Source: Salisediminibacterium beveridgei (GTDB lineage: Bacteria > Bacillota > Bacilli > Bacillales > Salisediminibacteriaceae). From it: a stretch of 64,000 bases of DNA. Under the pieces are notes generated by a model. The model saw only the letters and a program-made list of their open reading frames with translations, was not told the origin of the DNA and ran no database searches. The stretch spans positions 1,054,001 to 1,118,000 of the forward strand of contig NZ_CP012502.1 of NCBI RefSeq assembly GCF_001721685.1, read 5' to 3'. Below, piece after piece: positions 36,937 to 46,456 of the stretch. Numbering within the stretch: the stretch's first letter is position 1; every line of letters starts with the position of its first letter. The position numbers and the translations under genes were made by a program.

Positions 36937-37701
36937 ATGATGGACTGGGTGAGTGTGGTGTATCTCGGAACTGCAGGGACAGTACTTGGTTCTTTCTATA
37001 ATGTGGTCGGCCTTCGGGTCCCTGAAGGCATTCCCTTTACAGGGAAAGAACGCTCCCGCTGTCCGTCTTGCGGGCATACCCTTTCCGCCATCGAACTGGT
37101 CCCCGTTCTTTCCTGGGTCTTTCAGCGTGGACGTTGCCGGCATTGTCAAGGATGGATTTCGCTAAAGTACCCCCTGGTGGAACTCAGTACCGGACTCTTG
37201 TTCGTCCTCTCGTTCATAGTGTTTGGCTGGAGTCTGGAACTGATTGTGGCACTATTATTTGTCTCGATGCTCACCATCATCACCGTGAGTGACCTGGCGA
37301 CGATGCTGATTCCGGACAAGATCTTGATTGCCTTTGGTGTCCCGGTTTTGTTCTTACGGCTTTTTGTAGCACCTCTTGATCCTTGGTGGTTGGCAATCGT
37401 TGGCGCAATGACAGGCTTCGGGATCCTGCTGCTTCTTGCCATTGCCTCAAAAGGAGGCATGGGTGGCGGTGACATCAAGCTTTATTTCGTTATCGGACTG
37501 GTTTTGGGTCCTGCCGCAACGGTATTATCGTTGTTTCTCGCAGCTTTCGTAGGTCTGATCTTCGGTCTGCCTGCAAGGCTCTCCGGGAAATCAAAACGCG
37601 GTACCCCGATCCCGTTCGGACCGTTCATTGCATTAGGCGCCGTTATCGCCTACTTTTACGGCACCGAACTCATCAACTGGTACACCTCATTCCTGCTCTG
37701 A
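36937..37701 (+). CDS. pilD: Type IV prepilin peptidase (PilD/ComC)
   Basis: This membrane aspartyl protease cleaves and N-methylates prepilins. It has the GSFYNVVGLRVPEG motif, two zinc-type Cys pairs (CPSC and CRHC), about seven membrane helices and the two catalytic aspartates in SDLATMLIPD and GGGDIKL. About 254 residues from ATG 36937; in-frame TTG 36913 and GTG 36934 are alternatives and no ribosome binding site decides clearly. In B. subtilis the orthologous comC also sits between folC and maf. Confidence 0.92.
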   Translation: MMDWVSVVYLGTAGTVLGSFYNVVGLRVPEGIPFTGKERSRCPSCGHTLSAIELVPVLSWVFQRGRCRHCQGWISLKYPLVELSTGLLFVLSFIVFGWSLELIVALLFVSMLTIITVSDLATMLIPDKILIAFGVPVLFLRLFVAPLDPWWLAIVGAMTGFGILLLLAIASKGGMGGGDIKLYFVIGLVLGPAATVLSLFLAAFVGLIFGLPARLSGKSKRGTPIPFGPFIALGAVIAYFYGTELINWYTSFLL

Positions 37702-38027
37702 CGCATGAAGTGAAAGATATAAAAATAAAGCAGTTCTTTATCACGAAACAGGTTGATAATCATCCTTGAAGGTGAGCGATGGTGGCGACTCTGAAGGGAT
37801 CAGCGAATGTTTTTGTGCGACGAGTAACCGCAGGAGCAAAGTCTGAAAATCGACTTTCGCAAAGCGGAAGTTCGTTGAAGACGAGCCCCTCAGAAAGCGT
37901 CCACCATCAGCGAACCGGAAGGTTCCCTGTGCTTTAAATTATTATCAATAGGTCATTCAACCGCTTTGAAGCAAGATCGTATTGAAAAAGGCTGGCAAAT
38001 CAGTCACAGAAAGAAGGGATACAAGCT
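37702..38027. other. Intergenic gap between pilD and pilM holding a repeat copy
   Basis: The 326 bases contain no credible gene. Copy B of the dispersed repeat occupies 37778-37912. The rest is AT-rich, with GAAAGAAGGG before pilM as the ribosome binding site. No clear promoter was found. Confidence 0.6.
37778..37912. repeat. Dispersed intergenic repeat, copy B
   Basis: The ends GATGGTGG (37778-37785) and CCACCATC (37901-37908) are perfect inverted repeats. The core (37840-37890) shares ACTTTCGCAAAGCGGA (37853-37868) with copy A. The right end GCGTCCACCATCAGCG (37897-37912) matches copy A at 14 of 16 bases. A CGACGAG-type block lies left of the core here but right of it in copy A, so the element appears modular. 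Confidence 0.55.
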
Positions 38028-39011
38028 ATGGATATCGTATTGAACAAACCGACACGACATGTCCTCGTCATTCATGATCACGTCATCCGATACGTCAAAG
38101 GCAGAGGCAGCACCCTCGATGAGCTGAAAGTCGTTCGCGACCGCTACTTACCCCCAGGCACCATCGAAAACGGTGTCATCAAAGAATCGGAAACCCTCCT
38201 GGCCATCCTCGGGGAAATGAAGCGGGAATACCGCTTGCAAAAAGGCGATTTATACATAACCTTACCGAATGAAACGAATCTCATCCGCCGCCATCAGATC
38301 CCGGCGGAAATACCCGAGGAAGAGATCCGTGGCTACATCTTTGACCAGCTCGGTAACGATCTGCACCTGCCGATGGATGATCCCCTCTTTGACCACTGCA
38401 TCATGGATGACAATGACGCAGAGAAGGACCTCTTGTTGTTCGTGTCGTCGCAGGACGTCGTGGACGCCTATCTGCGGCTGTTCTTTGATCTGAAGCTGAA
38501 CCCTGAAGTGATTGATTTTTCAACGATCTGCATCGAGCGCTTTCTGGAGAATCAAAATGCACATGACCTGACCGGTCACTATGCGATTATCTCCTGTTTT
38601 CCAAATGACCTGGTCGTGACCATCTTCCATCACCAGTATCCCCTGATCACCCGCTCCATCCCGACGGAGCTGAACAAAGAAGAGTGGCAGGTTGTCGGTA
38701 CTGACAGTGATCAGCTGAGGTGGGGCGGGTCCATTGAGGATCTGAACGATCTTTGGCTCGATAACATCGCTGAGATCGATCGCTTGTTATCCTTCTATCA
38801 ATTTAACTACCGGAAAGGTGAAGGCGGCGTTGAGCGGATCTTCCTGACCGGAGACCACCCGCAGCTGACGCACTTCGAAAAATTGTTCAAAAAACAGATC
38901 GACGGCATGACTATCAATCGCCTCGATGCGGTTATGGGTAAAAAAGGAATGATGGTCGAACCTCACTTTTTCGAAGCAGCTGGTTTGATGATGAAAGGTG
39001 AGGTGAAATAA
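38028..39011 (+). CDS. pilM: Type IV pilus assembly protein PilM
   Basis: A 327-residue cytoplasmic actin-like protein. It begins with a PilM-like VLVIHDHVIRYVKG phosphate-1-like segment, has the DLYITLPNETNLIRRHQIPAEIPEEEI segment common to PilM, and ends with a nucleotide-fold FLTGDHPQL region. PilM binds the N-terminal peptide of PilN, which is encoded next. The sequence is divergent but context is decisive. Confidence 0.85.
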   Translation: MDIVLNKPTRHVLVIHDHVIRYVKGRGSTLDELKVVRDRYLPPGTIENGVIKESETLLAILGEMKREYRLQKGDLYITLPNETNLIRRHQIPAEIPEEEIRGYIFDQLGNDLHLPMDDPLFDHCIMDDNDAEKDLLLFVSSQDVVDAYLRLFFDLKLNPEVIDFSTICIERFLENQNAHDLTGHYAIISCFPNDLVVTIFHHQYPLITRSIPTELNKEEWQVVGTDSDQLRWGGSIEDLNDLWLDNIAEIDRLLSFYQFNYRKGEGGVERIFLTGDHPQLTHFEKLFKKQIDGMTINRLDAVMGKKGMMVEPHFFEAAGLMMKGEVK

Positions 39012-39721
39012 ATGGCTGTTGAAATCAATCTGTTAAAAAAACCGAAAAAAAGAAATCGAACTTTGCTTCCGGCATGGTTCTTGCCGTCTTACTGGTCATT
39101 CTCGCCAACGTCATTATCGTCTATTTCGGCGCGATGGCTGACCGGGAAGCTTCGGAATTGGAGAGAGAACGTCAACTTCTCGAAGAACAGGCGGACCAGT
39201 TGGAAACCGAGATATCCGAAATGACCCAGGGCGAGCATCAACTGTTGTTTGATGCGATTGAAACCGTCGAAGGACAGGTGATCCCGACGGCCGAACTCTT
39301 GACGGACATGGTGGCCCGTATGCCGGAAGAAGGCTATATGGCCATGTTCGATTTCGTCTATCCGAATCAGCTGGAGATGAGTTTTTATTATCTTGAGCTC
39401 CCTGACGTGGCATATTATCTTGACTCTTTACGAAATTCGCCGTATGTTGAACATGTAGATGTGCACACCATCAGTGGCGAAGAAGTGGATGAAGCCGTGG
39501 AGGAAGACGAAGACTTTCAAGAGGCTGTCAATGAAGACGATACGTTCTGGTACGACGAATTTTTCCCGAATTACCTCTCCACATACACCGTCACACTGGA
39601 TATCGATGAACTGACCGGGGCGGTGGAAGAAGATCCTGAAACGGAAGCGGACGATACCGTGGATGAGGATGAGGAAGATCCGGATGAGTTGGATGATGAG
39701 GGGGAGGTAACCGATGAATAA
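39012..39721 (+). CDS. pilN: Type IV pilus assembly protein PilN, interrupted by a frameshift
   Basis: The N-terminus MAVEINLLKKPKK is the PilM-binding motif of PilN, but its frame runs out of sense after an A7 run at 39045-39051. The membrane helix (MVLAVLLVILANVIIVYFGA), coiled coil and globular domain continue in the -1 frame, from about 39053 to 39721. One more A in the run would restore a normal protein of about 236 residues. It may be a sequencing error, a real mutation, or a site of polymerase or ribosome slippage. The C-terminal tail is extremely acidic. The end overlaps pilO by 8 bases. Confidence 0.75.
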
Positions 39722-40427
39722 ACGCGAACGGATACTGCTTATCGTCGTGATCGCCGTTTTAGCGGCAGCCTCTTTCTATGCCACCTTCACACTGTATACA
39801 GCACCGGCCATGGATGAGCGGGATCGCCTGCAGTCAAACGTGGAAGTTGAGGAAGAACGCGTCGAGATGCTCGGATATGAACTTTTGGAAAAAGAACGGG
39901 AACAGGAAATGGGCGTTGAACATACCGGTTCAGCCCAAAGGAAAGTCCCTGTTCAAGAGATGACCGATCAGGTCCTGCTTGGTCTGAATCAGGCGCAGGA
40001 AGTCAGCGGTGTGGTCATTCAGGACATCTTTATCAATCATAATGCGATCGTAGACCCGATTCGTCTCGACGAAGAAGACAATGAGGTCTCAGAAGAAACG
40101 GAAGAAGACGGGGAAGAGCCCGTCGATGTCGATTCACCGTTGGACGGACTCGAGCGGCAGGTGTTCACGATGGAAATCAGGGTGAATCAGTACGAAAACC
40201 TCGCCCGGTTCATCCATGAACTCGAAGCACTTGATCGGGTGATGAATGTGGAATTCATCTATTTCACAGGTGCCGACGACGTGCGGATTTTTGACGGGGC
40301 CAGTGATATCTTCTTTGAATTACAGGCGTCCGCCTATTTTTACCCTGGTCTCGATACGCTCCGGGATGAAACACCAATGCCGCATTACATGCCGTCAGAG
40401 GACCGCGAACAGCCATTTTATGAATGA
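39714..40427 (+). CDS. pilO: Type IV pilus assembly protein PilO
   Basis: A 237-residue protein with one N-terminal membrane helix (ILLIVVIAVLAAASFYATFTL), a coiled-coil segment and a ferredoxin-like domain (MEIRVNQYENLARFIHELEALDRVMNV region), interrupted by an acidic insert near residues 125-142. PilO pairs with PilN to form the alignment complex. Its start overlaps pilN. No pilP or secretin gene follows, as expected for a single-membrane cell. Confidence 0.85.
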   Translation: MNKRERILLIVVIAVLAAASFYATFTLYTAPAMDERDRLQSNVEVEEERVEMLGYELLEKEREQEMGVEHTGSAQRKVPVQEMTDQVLLGLNQAQEVSGVVIQDIFINHNAIVDPIRLDEEDNEVSEETEEDGEEPVDVDSPLDGLERQVFTMEIRVNQYENLARFIHELEALDRVMNVEFIYFTGADDVRIFDGASDIFFELQASAYFYPGLDTLRDETPMPHYMPSEDREQPFYE

Positions 40428-40463
40428 TGATGCAGTGGAAAGGGTCCTTGAAAGGAGCCGGCG

Positions 40464-40796
40464 ATGAAGAAGAAATCAAGCAGAATCACCTCTCTTGAAC
40501 ATCATCGTAAGAAGCGGGCAAACGTGCACAACAATCGGCAATTCAAGGCTGTGGAGGGGGAAAATCTCGTCGATTTCACCTCGCGTAAGAAACAAAAAGA
40601 GATCATGAATGACATGTATCTCGATGATGGGGACAGCTCCGGCGGTCCCCGTCTTCCGCCAAACGTACGAAAAAACCGTTCGATGGTAGACTATCAGAAA
40701 GGCCCGGTGTTCTGGCTCATTCTGATTGGCGTGCCAACGGGGTTCGTTGCCAGTGTGCTTTTTGCATCCTGGCTTTTCGTGCGTTTCTGGTATTGA
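40464..40796 (+). CDS. Small single-pass membrane protein at the end of the pil locus
   Basis: I do not recognise a family. The 110-residue protein has a basic N-terminus (KKKSSRITSLEHHRKKR), a middle part with DDGDSSGGPRLPP, and one C-terminal membrane helix (PVFWLILIGVPTGFVASVLF). It starts 36 bases after pilO behind GAAAGGAG and is probably in the same operon. A role in pilus assembly is inferred from position alone. Confidence 0.6.
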   Translation: MKKKSSRITSLEHHRKKRANVHNNRQFKAVEGENLVDFTSRKKQKEIMNDMYLDDGDSSGGPRLPPNVRKNRSMVDYQKGPVFWLILIGVPTGFVASVLFASWLFVRFWY

Positions 40797-40871
40797 AGTC
40801 AGCACGCATAAACGCGATAATAAAGAAGCAGTCAATTTTGCAACTAATGTGATACAAAGGAGACAGACGTC

Positions 40872-42299
40872 ATGGCAAATGAAGAACTATTTCGCGTGGA
40901 AAAGGACCTGATGGGGGAAAAACAGATCCCGAAATCCGCCTACTACGGGATTCAGACCGTCCGGGCCAAGGAAAATTTTCCGATTACGGGGTATCCGATT
41001 CATGAAGAACTGATCCGCTCTCTGGGCTATGTAAAAAAAGCGGCGGCCAAAGCCAATATGCAAGTGGGGGTTTTGAACAAAACGATCGGAGAAGCGATCA
41101 TGAAGGCGTCAGACGACGTGATTTCCGGGAGTCTGAATGACCATTTCATCGTGGACAGCATCCAGGGCGGTGCAGGAACGTCCATGAACATGAACGCCAA
41201 TGAGGTCATCGCAAACCGGGCGATTGAGTACCTCGGCGGGGAGAAGGGGCAATACATCAAGGTCAGCCCCAATACCCATGTGAATATGGCCCAGTCGACG
41301 AACGACGCGCTGCCAACGGCCATTCACCTGGCCGGCTTATTTTTGTCGGACGGGCTCATTGAAGAACTGGAACAACTGATTGCCTCTTTAAAAACGAAAG
41401 AAGAGGAATTCGACAGTGTCATCAAGATGGGCAGAACCCACCTGCAAGATGCGGTGCCGATTCGTCTGGGGCAGGAATTCGGTGCCTACAGACGCCTTCT
41501 GACAAGGGATCTGAAGCGGATTCAGCGATCGGTGGATCAGCTGTATGAAGTGAACATGGGGGCGACGGCCGTCGGGACCGGCTTGAATGCCATGCCGGAA
41601 TACATTGAAGCAGTGACGAAGAATCTGGCGGAGATGAGTAAGATGCCGATTCACGGTGCGGAAGATCTGGTCGATGCGACGCAGAATACCGACTCCTACA
41701 CGCAGCTGTCCAGTGCGATGAAGATCATGGCCATCAACCTGTCCAAAATGGCTAACGACCTGCGGCTGATGAGTTCCGGACCGAGAACCGGCTTCAATGA
41801 GATCAATCTGCCGCCACGGCAGGCGGGATCCTCGATCATGCCGGGGAAAGTCAATCCGGTCATGTGTGAAGTCGTCAATCAGGTCTCCTTTCAGGTGATC
41901 GGGAACGATCAGACGATCAGCCTTGCCTCGGAGGCCGGGCAGCTGGAACTGAACGTGATGGGACCGGTGCTGGTGTTTAACCTGTTGCAGTCGTTTACCG
42001 TGCTGCAAAACGGGATCCGCGTCTTCCGGGAGTATGCCGTGGACGGGATTGAAGCGAACGTGGATCATAACCGGGAGATGGTCGAAAACAGTGTCGGCAT
42101 CATCACGGCCATCAACCCGCATGTCGGCTACGAAACGTCGGCGCGCATTGCAAGGGAAGCGATCCAATCGGGGCGGCCGGTGCGGGAAATCTGCATCGAG
42201 CGGGGCATCTTGTCCGAAGAGGAGCTCGACCGCATTCTCGATCCAGGGGAAATGACCCGTCCGGGGATCGCTGCGCAGGAACTCATATTCGGAGAATAA
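40872..42299 (+). CDS. aspA: Aspartate ammonia-lyase
   Basis: The enzyme converts L-aspartate to fumarate and ammonia. The 475-residue protein has the family signature GSSIMPGKVNPVMCE, the substrate motifs NTHVNMAQSTND and GRTHLQDAVP, and GGAGTSMNMNANE. Fumarase is similar, but the TSMNMNANEV and QSTND patterns favour aspartase. AAAGGAG precedes the ATG. It lies between the pilus genes and maf and has its own terminator, so it is probably monocistronic. Confidence 0.93.
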   Translation: MANEELFRVEKDLMGEKQIPKSAYYGIQTVRAKENFPITGYPIHEELIRSLGYVKKAAAKANMQVGVLNKTIGEAIMKASDDVISGSLNDHFIVDSIQGGAGTSMNMNANEVIANRAIEYLGGEKGQYIKVSPNTHVNMAQSTNDALPTAIHLAGLFLSDGLIEELEQLIASLKTKEEEFDSVIKMGRTHLQDAVPIRLGQEFGAYRRLLTRDLKRIQRSVDQLYEVNMGATAVGTGLNAMPEYIEAVTKNLAEMSKMPIHGAEDLVDATQNTDSYTQLSSAMKIMAINLSKMANDLRLMSSGPRTGFNEINLPPRQAGSSIMPGKVNPVMCEVVNQVSFQVIGNDQTISLASEAGQLELNVMGPVLVFNLLQSFTVLQNGIRVFREYAVDGIEANVDHNREMVENSVGIITAINPHVGYETSARIAREAIQSGRPVREICIERGILSEEELDRILDPGEMTRPGIAAQELIFGE

Positions 42300-42346
42300 A
42301 TGTTTGTATTTCTTGTGAACAATCCCGGTATACGCTTGTCAACAAA

Positions 42347-42390
42347 GGAAGAGTTCTCTATGCTTAACCATGAACTCTTCCTTTTTGTTT
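42347..42390 (+). terminator. Terminator of aspA
   Basis: GGAAGAGTTC (42347-42356) pairs perfectly with GAACTCTTCC (42372-42381), followed by TTTTTGTTTTT. Confidence 0.9.
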
Positions 42391-42414
42391 TTAAAAGATG
42401 AAGGAGGATCATGT

Positions 42415-42978
42415 ATGCAACCACTGATACTGGCTTCCCGTTCACCTCGGCGTCAGGAACTGCTCAAACAGGTCAACATCCCGTTTGAGACGATGCCAAG
42501 CGATGTGGACGAAAGCCGATACCCGAAGGAATCCAGTCCGACGCAGTATGTGGAGACCCTTGCCTGTGCCAAGGCGGACCACGTTTTACAGCAGCACCCC
42601 GGCCGAATCGTTCTCGGTTCTGATACCGTCGTCGTCATCGGTGACAAGATTCTCGGGAAACCCCGGGACACCGAAGATGCCAGGGAGATGCTGAAAGAGC
42701 TGTCAGGACAGGTGCACAGCGTTCTCACAGGAGTGGCTATACTTTCTGACGACAGACGTACCGTCTTTCATGGACGGGCGGACGTCCGCTTTTACCAACT
42801 GACAGATGAGGACATACAACACTACATAGACAGCGGTGAACCGTTCGATAAGGCGGGTGCTTATGGCATTCAGGGGCTCGGGGCCATGCTGGTGGAGGAG
42901 ATCAAAGGCGATTACTTCACCATCGTTGGCATGCCTGTCGCCCAGGTTGTTCGTGCATGGCGTTCATTTTCACAGTAA
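42415..42978 (+). CDS. maf: Maf nucleotide pyrophosphatase
   Basis: Maf hydrolyses non-canonical nucleotides such as dTTP/UTP analogues and affects septum formation when overproduced. The 187-residue product has LASRSPRRQELL, SDTVVVIGDKILGKPRDTEDA and the AYGIQGLGAMLVEEIKGDYF segment. ATG 42415 lies 7 bases after AAGGAGG. In B. subtilis maf follows spoIIB; here the gene before it is aspA. radC follows. Confidence 0.95.
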   Translation: MQPLILASRSPRRQELLKQVNIPFETMPSDVDESRYPKESSPTQYVETLACAKADHVLQQHPGRIVLGSDTVVVIGDKILGKPRDTEDAREMLKELSGQVHSVLTGVAILSDDRRTVFHGRADVRFYQLTDEDIQHYIDSGEPFDKAGAYGIQGLGAMLVEEIKGDYFTIVGMPVAQVVRAWRSFSQ

Positions 42979-43012
42979 ATCAGTCTGACTGATTCTCAGG
43001 GAGGAAAATGAT

Positions 43013-43699
43013 GTGGCAATGGCACTGACAATGAACGATGTACCAAAGGTGGAACGTCCTCGGGAACGGATGCTTCTCGAAGGGGCACAAGCCTGCACGA
43101 ATCAGGATTTAATCGCCATTTTACTCGGTTCCGGAACGAAAAAGGAATCGGTATTGGATTTGTCCAACCGGGTGATCCAGCATTTTGACGGGATCCGGCT
43201 TCTCGAAGAGGCAACGATTCATGAACTGACCGCCATCAGCGGAATCGGTGAGGCGAAGGCCGTGCAACTCAGGGCCGCGATTGAGCTCGGAAGACGGATC
43301 CGGGCCTATCCGAAAGAAACGAAATACATTATCCGTTCGCCCAAAGATGCCTCGGATTATGTCATGGAAGACATGCGGACCTTGACGCAGGAACATTTCG
43401 TCTGTCTCTTTTTGTCCACAAAGAACCAGATCATACACCGGCAGACGATCTTCATCGGGAGCCTGAACATGAGCGTCGTGCACCCAAGGGAGATATTCAA
43501 GGCCGCCATCCGCTATTCCGCGGCGTCGATGATCTGCATCCACAACCATCCGTCAGGCGATACGACGCCGAGCCAGGAAGACATTGAGGTGACAAAACGG
43601 CTTGTGAAAGCAGGCGCGACGATGGGCATCGATGTCCTCGATCATCTCATTGTCGGTGACCGCACCTTCTGTTCATTAAAGGAAAAAGGATACGTATAG
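43013..43699 (+). CDS. radC: RadC-family JAB domain protein
   Basis: A 228-residue protein with an N-terminal helix-hairpin-helix region (ELTAISGIGEAKAVQLRAAIELG) and a C-terminal JAB/MPN domain with the metal motif HNHPSGDTTPSQED. The old name refers to a repair role that is not supported; the activity is unknown. The start is GTG 43013, 8 bases after GGGAGG. The maf-radC-mreB order is as in B. subtilis (ysxA). Confidence 0.93.
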   Translation: MAMALTMNDVPKVERPRERMLLEGAQACTNQDLIAILLGSGTKKESVLDLSNRVIQHFDGIRLLEEATIHELTAISGIGEAKAVQLRAAIELGRRIRAYPKETKYIIRSPKDASDYVMEDMRTLTQEHFVCLFLSTKNQIIHRQTIFIGSLNMSVVHPREIFKAAIRYSAASMICIHNHPSGDTTPSQEDIEVTKRLVKAGATMGIDVLDHLIVGDRTFCSLKEKGYV

Positions 43700-43708
43700 A
43701 AAAAACTG

Positions 43709-43762
43709 GCACACCTCTGCCCTGTAAATGCTATACTACAGGTTAGGGGTGTGCTTCTGTTT
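43709..43762 (+). terminator. Terminator-like hairpin after radC
   Basis: GCACACC (43709-43715) with GGTGTGC (43748-43754) and, inside it, CCTGTA (43721-43726) with TACAGG (43737-43742) make a long stem followed by TTCTGTTT. The remaining 200 bases before mreB include a TATAAT at 43861-43866, a likely mreB -10 with a poor -35, and AAGGGAG before the start codon. Confidence 0.65.
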
Positions 43763-43976
43763 ACCGTGAAGATAGGCAGACGTCACTTCGGTATGATAGG
43801 ATAAAATGAGGAATTTTATGGGATAGTCGTAAAAGGCTACTCAATCCGGGTGACTTTGAGTATAATGAAGCGTACCGGGTTTTTCCGGACGCTCATAAAC
43901 GGAGCAGATTGATCATTCTAAAATGGCTGATGACAGAAGCGTTCCGCTTCTTACATACGAAGGGAGAAATTGATTC

Positions 43977-45014
43977 ATGTTTGCAGGATTTTCGAAAGAC
44001 TTAGGGATTGACTTAGGCACAGCGAATACGCTGGTGTATGTAAAAGGTAAAGGGGTTATTTTACGGGAGCCGTCCGTTGTGGCGATCCGTCAGGATACAG
44101 GGACGATCGAAGCCGTCGGAAGCGACGCACGAAACATGATCGGCCGGACACCAGGAAATATCGTGGCGATCCGTCCGATGCGTGACGGGGTCATTGCCGA
44201 TTTTGATACAACCGCGACGATGATGAAACACTTCATCAAACAGGCACTAAGAAACCGTTCGATCTTTACACGAAAGCCCAACGTGATGGTCTGCGTACCG
44301 ACTGGGATCACAGCTGTGGAAAAGCGCGCAGTGGAAGATGCGACCAAGCAGGCGGGTGCGAAGGAAGCCTATACCATTGAAGAACCGTTTGCAGCAGCCA
44401 TCGGGGCGAATCTGCCCGTCTGGGAACCGACAGGCAGCATGATTGTCGATATCGGTGGCGGCACGACGGAAGTGGCGATCATTTCCCTCGGCGGGATTGT
44501 GACAAGCCAGTCTGTGCGCGTGGCCGGTGACGAGATGGATGAGTCCATCGTGCAGTACATTAAGAAAAAATACAGCCTCATGATCGGGGAACGGACCGCA
44601 GAGGCGATCAAATTCGAGATCGGGTCTGCCTCGATTGCGGACGCCGTCGGTGAAATGGATATCCGTGGCCGCGACCTCGTGACAGGTCTGCCAAAAACCA
44701 TTTCGGTCACGGGAGAAGAAGTGTCCGGAGCGCTTGAGGACACGGTCAATGCGATTATCGCTGCAGTGAAAGACACCCTTGAACAGTCCCCGCCGGAGCT
44801 TGCTGCGGACATTATGGACCGGGGCATTGTCCTGACAGGTGGCGGTGCGTTGTTAAAGAACATCGATCACGTCATCAGCGAAGAAACCAATATGCCGGTC
44901 CTGGTTGCAGAAGAGCCGCTCGACAGCGTGGCGATCGGTACAGGCAAGGCGCTCGAGAACCTGCATTTGTTCCGCTCAAAAGCGGGGATTACAGCACGTT
45001 CGAATCGAAAATAA
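43977..45014 (+). CDS. mreB: Rod shape-determining protein MreB
   Basis: The actin-like cytoskeletal protein that directs lateral wall synthesis. The 345-residue protein has the phosphate-1 motif [14 protein letters not shown], phosphate-2 [14 protein letters not shown], and the adenosine motif [13 protein letters not shown]. The length is normal. It leads the mreBCD-minCD cluster, so the cell is rod-shaped. Confidence 0.97.
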   Translation: MFAGFSKDLGIDLGTANTLVYVKGKGVILREPSVVAIRQDTGTIEAVGSDARNMIGRTPGNIVAIRPMRDGVIADFDTTATMMKHFIKQALRNRSIFTRKPNVMVCVPTGITAVEKRAVEDATKQAGAKEAYTIEEPFAAAIGANLPVWEPTGSMIVDIGGGTTEVAIISLGGIVTSQSVRVAGDEMDESIVQYIKKKYSLMIGERTAEAIKFEIGSASIADAVGEMDIRGRDLVTGLPKTISVTGEEVSGALEDTVNAIIAAVKDTLEQSPPELAADIMDRGIVLTGGGALLKNIDHVISEETNMPVLVAEEPLDSVAIGTGKALENLHLFRSKAGITARSNRK

Positions 45015-45030
45015 CAAGTAGGTGTCATAC

Positions 45031-45897
45031 ATGCCATCATTCTTTTCCAATCAACGTTTAATTGTGCTTCTGGTCTGTCTTGTTCTTCTCGTGGCGCTTG
45101 TGGGATACTCCATGAGTGACCGTGAGAACACGACACTCCCTGAGCAGCTTGTAACGGATACCGTGGGGGCTGTTCAGTCCGCCTTCTCAAGACCCGCTCA
45201 TTTTGCAGCGGGTCTCTTTGAAGATATCCGGGATATCCGTAATGTCTATGAAGAGAACCGGGCACTGAAATCCCAGCTCGATGAATATGCGTCACTGCAG
45301 GTGGAGGTGTCCGAACTGCGCCGGCGTAACGAAGAACTTGAAGGAAGCGTTGAACTTCAGGATGATCTCTACGATTACAGCATCCGCACGGCACTGGTCA
45401 TTCAGCGTTCTCCTGACCGCTGGAACGAGCAGGTCGGAATCAATAAAGGGGCGCAGGACGGAATCGAAGAGAACATGGCCGTGGTGACGTCGAAAGGACT
45501 CATCGGAAAAATCAACCGGGTGTCCCAGTTCTCGTCCACCGTGCAGCTGCTCAGCGATCAGTCTGCGACCAACCGGATTTCTGCGATGGTCAGCGGGGAG
45601 GAAGAAACCGTGTACGGTTTTATCGAAGGAACCGATCATGAGAGTGGCGCACTGCGTTTTGCGAAGATTGATATCGATGCCTCCTTCGAACCGGGGGATA
45701 CCGTGAGCACGTCAGGTCTTGGCGGTGTATTTCCGAGAGGGCTCGTCGTCGGTGAAGTCATCGCCGTTGAAAATGATGAATACGGACTGACGCAAACGGC
45801 ACTCGTGGAACCCTCTGCGAATTTCTATCATATTGACTACGTTCAGGTGGTGGAGCGGGGTGCTCCGGAACTTGAAGAGGCGGGTGAGGAAGAATGA
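45031..45897 (+). CDS. mreC: Rod shape-determining protein MreC
   Basis: A 288-residue bitopic protein: one N-terminal membrane helix (LIVLLVCLVLLVALVGYSM), a coiled coil (about residues 65-110) and two beta-barrel domains with QVGINKGAQDGIEENMAVVT and GDTVSTSGLGGVFPRGLVVG. It links MreB to the wall synthases. ATG 45031 follows AGTAGGTG; an in-frame GTG at 45022 overlaps that site. The stop overlaps the mreD start by ATGA. Confidence 0.94.
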   Translation: MPSFFSNQRLIVLLVCLVLLVALVGYSMSDRENTTLPEQLVTDTVGAVQSAFSRPAHFAAGLFEDIRDIRNVYEENRALKSQLDEYASLQVEVSELRRRNEELEGSVELQDDLYDYSIRTALVIQRSPDRWNEQVGINKGAQDGIEENMAVVTSKGLIGKINRVSQFSSTVQLLSDQSATNRISAMVSGEEETVYGFIEGTDHESGALRFAKIDIDASFEPGDTVSTSGLGGVFPRGLVVGEVIAVENDEYGLTQTALVEPSANFYHIDYVQVVERGAPELEEAGEEE

Positions 45898-46421
45898 TCT
45901 TCCGCTACGGGTTTCTTACCCTGCTTTTTCTCGTATTTATCTTTGAAGGGACCGTTTACCAGGTATTTGCACCTGATTTTCGCGGGAGCAATCTCCTGTA
46001 TATTCCCCGCTTCCTGTTTATGCTGATTTTGACTGCGGGGATTTTCAGAGGCCGCGGATTCGGTCTGGCCTACGGGGTGACCTTCGGGGCCATGTACGAC
46101 ATTGTCTACTCGGAAGTGCTCGGCATTTATACCTTCGGCTTCGGTCTCTTTGCCTATCTTCTGGCATTGTCCTTTCCGTTTGTCAAACAGCATTTATCGG
46201 TGATTGTGCTGATCGTCATCACAGGGGTTGTATGTTTAGAATATTATGTTTATGGTATGATGAGTTTAGTTGGTTTGGCAGCGGTGCCACATGAGGCTTT
46301 CCTCTTTGACAGGCTGGTTCCGACGGTGCTGATGAATACCGCGGTCATGATCGTACTCGTCTGGCCGATGAAAAAATGGTTCGATTATATTGAACGGCAC
46401 ATTCAGGATAGCGATGGGTAA
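45894..46421 (+). CDS. mreD: Rod shape-determining protein MreD
   Basis: The 175-residue protein has five to six membrane helices and the MreD pattern of RFLFMLILTAGIFRGRGFGLAYG and FGAMYDIVYSEVLGIYTFGF. Weak sequence conservation is normal for MreD; position between mreC and minC settles the call. It is translationally coupled to mreC. Confidence 0.9.
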   Translation: MIFRYGFLTLLFLVFIFEGTVYQVFAPDFRGSNLLYIPRFLFMLILTAGIFRGRGFGLAYGVTFGAMYDIVYSEVLGIYTFGFGLFAYLLALSFPFVKQHLSVIVLIVITGVVCLEYYVYGMMSLVGLAAVPHEAFLFDRLVPTVLMNTAVMIVLVWPMKKWFDYIERHIQDSDG

Positions 46422-46456
46422 ATACAATACTTTTGCCGGGTGAAAGGAGCATGATG

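Noticed and set aside
39044..39052. Classic A AAA AAG -1 slippery heptamer in pilN
   Set aside because: The letters are present, but their phasing is not the zero frame of pilN, so a dnaX-type programmed shift does not fit directly; simple slippage or a base loss is more likely.
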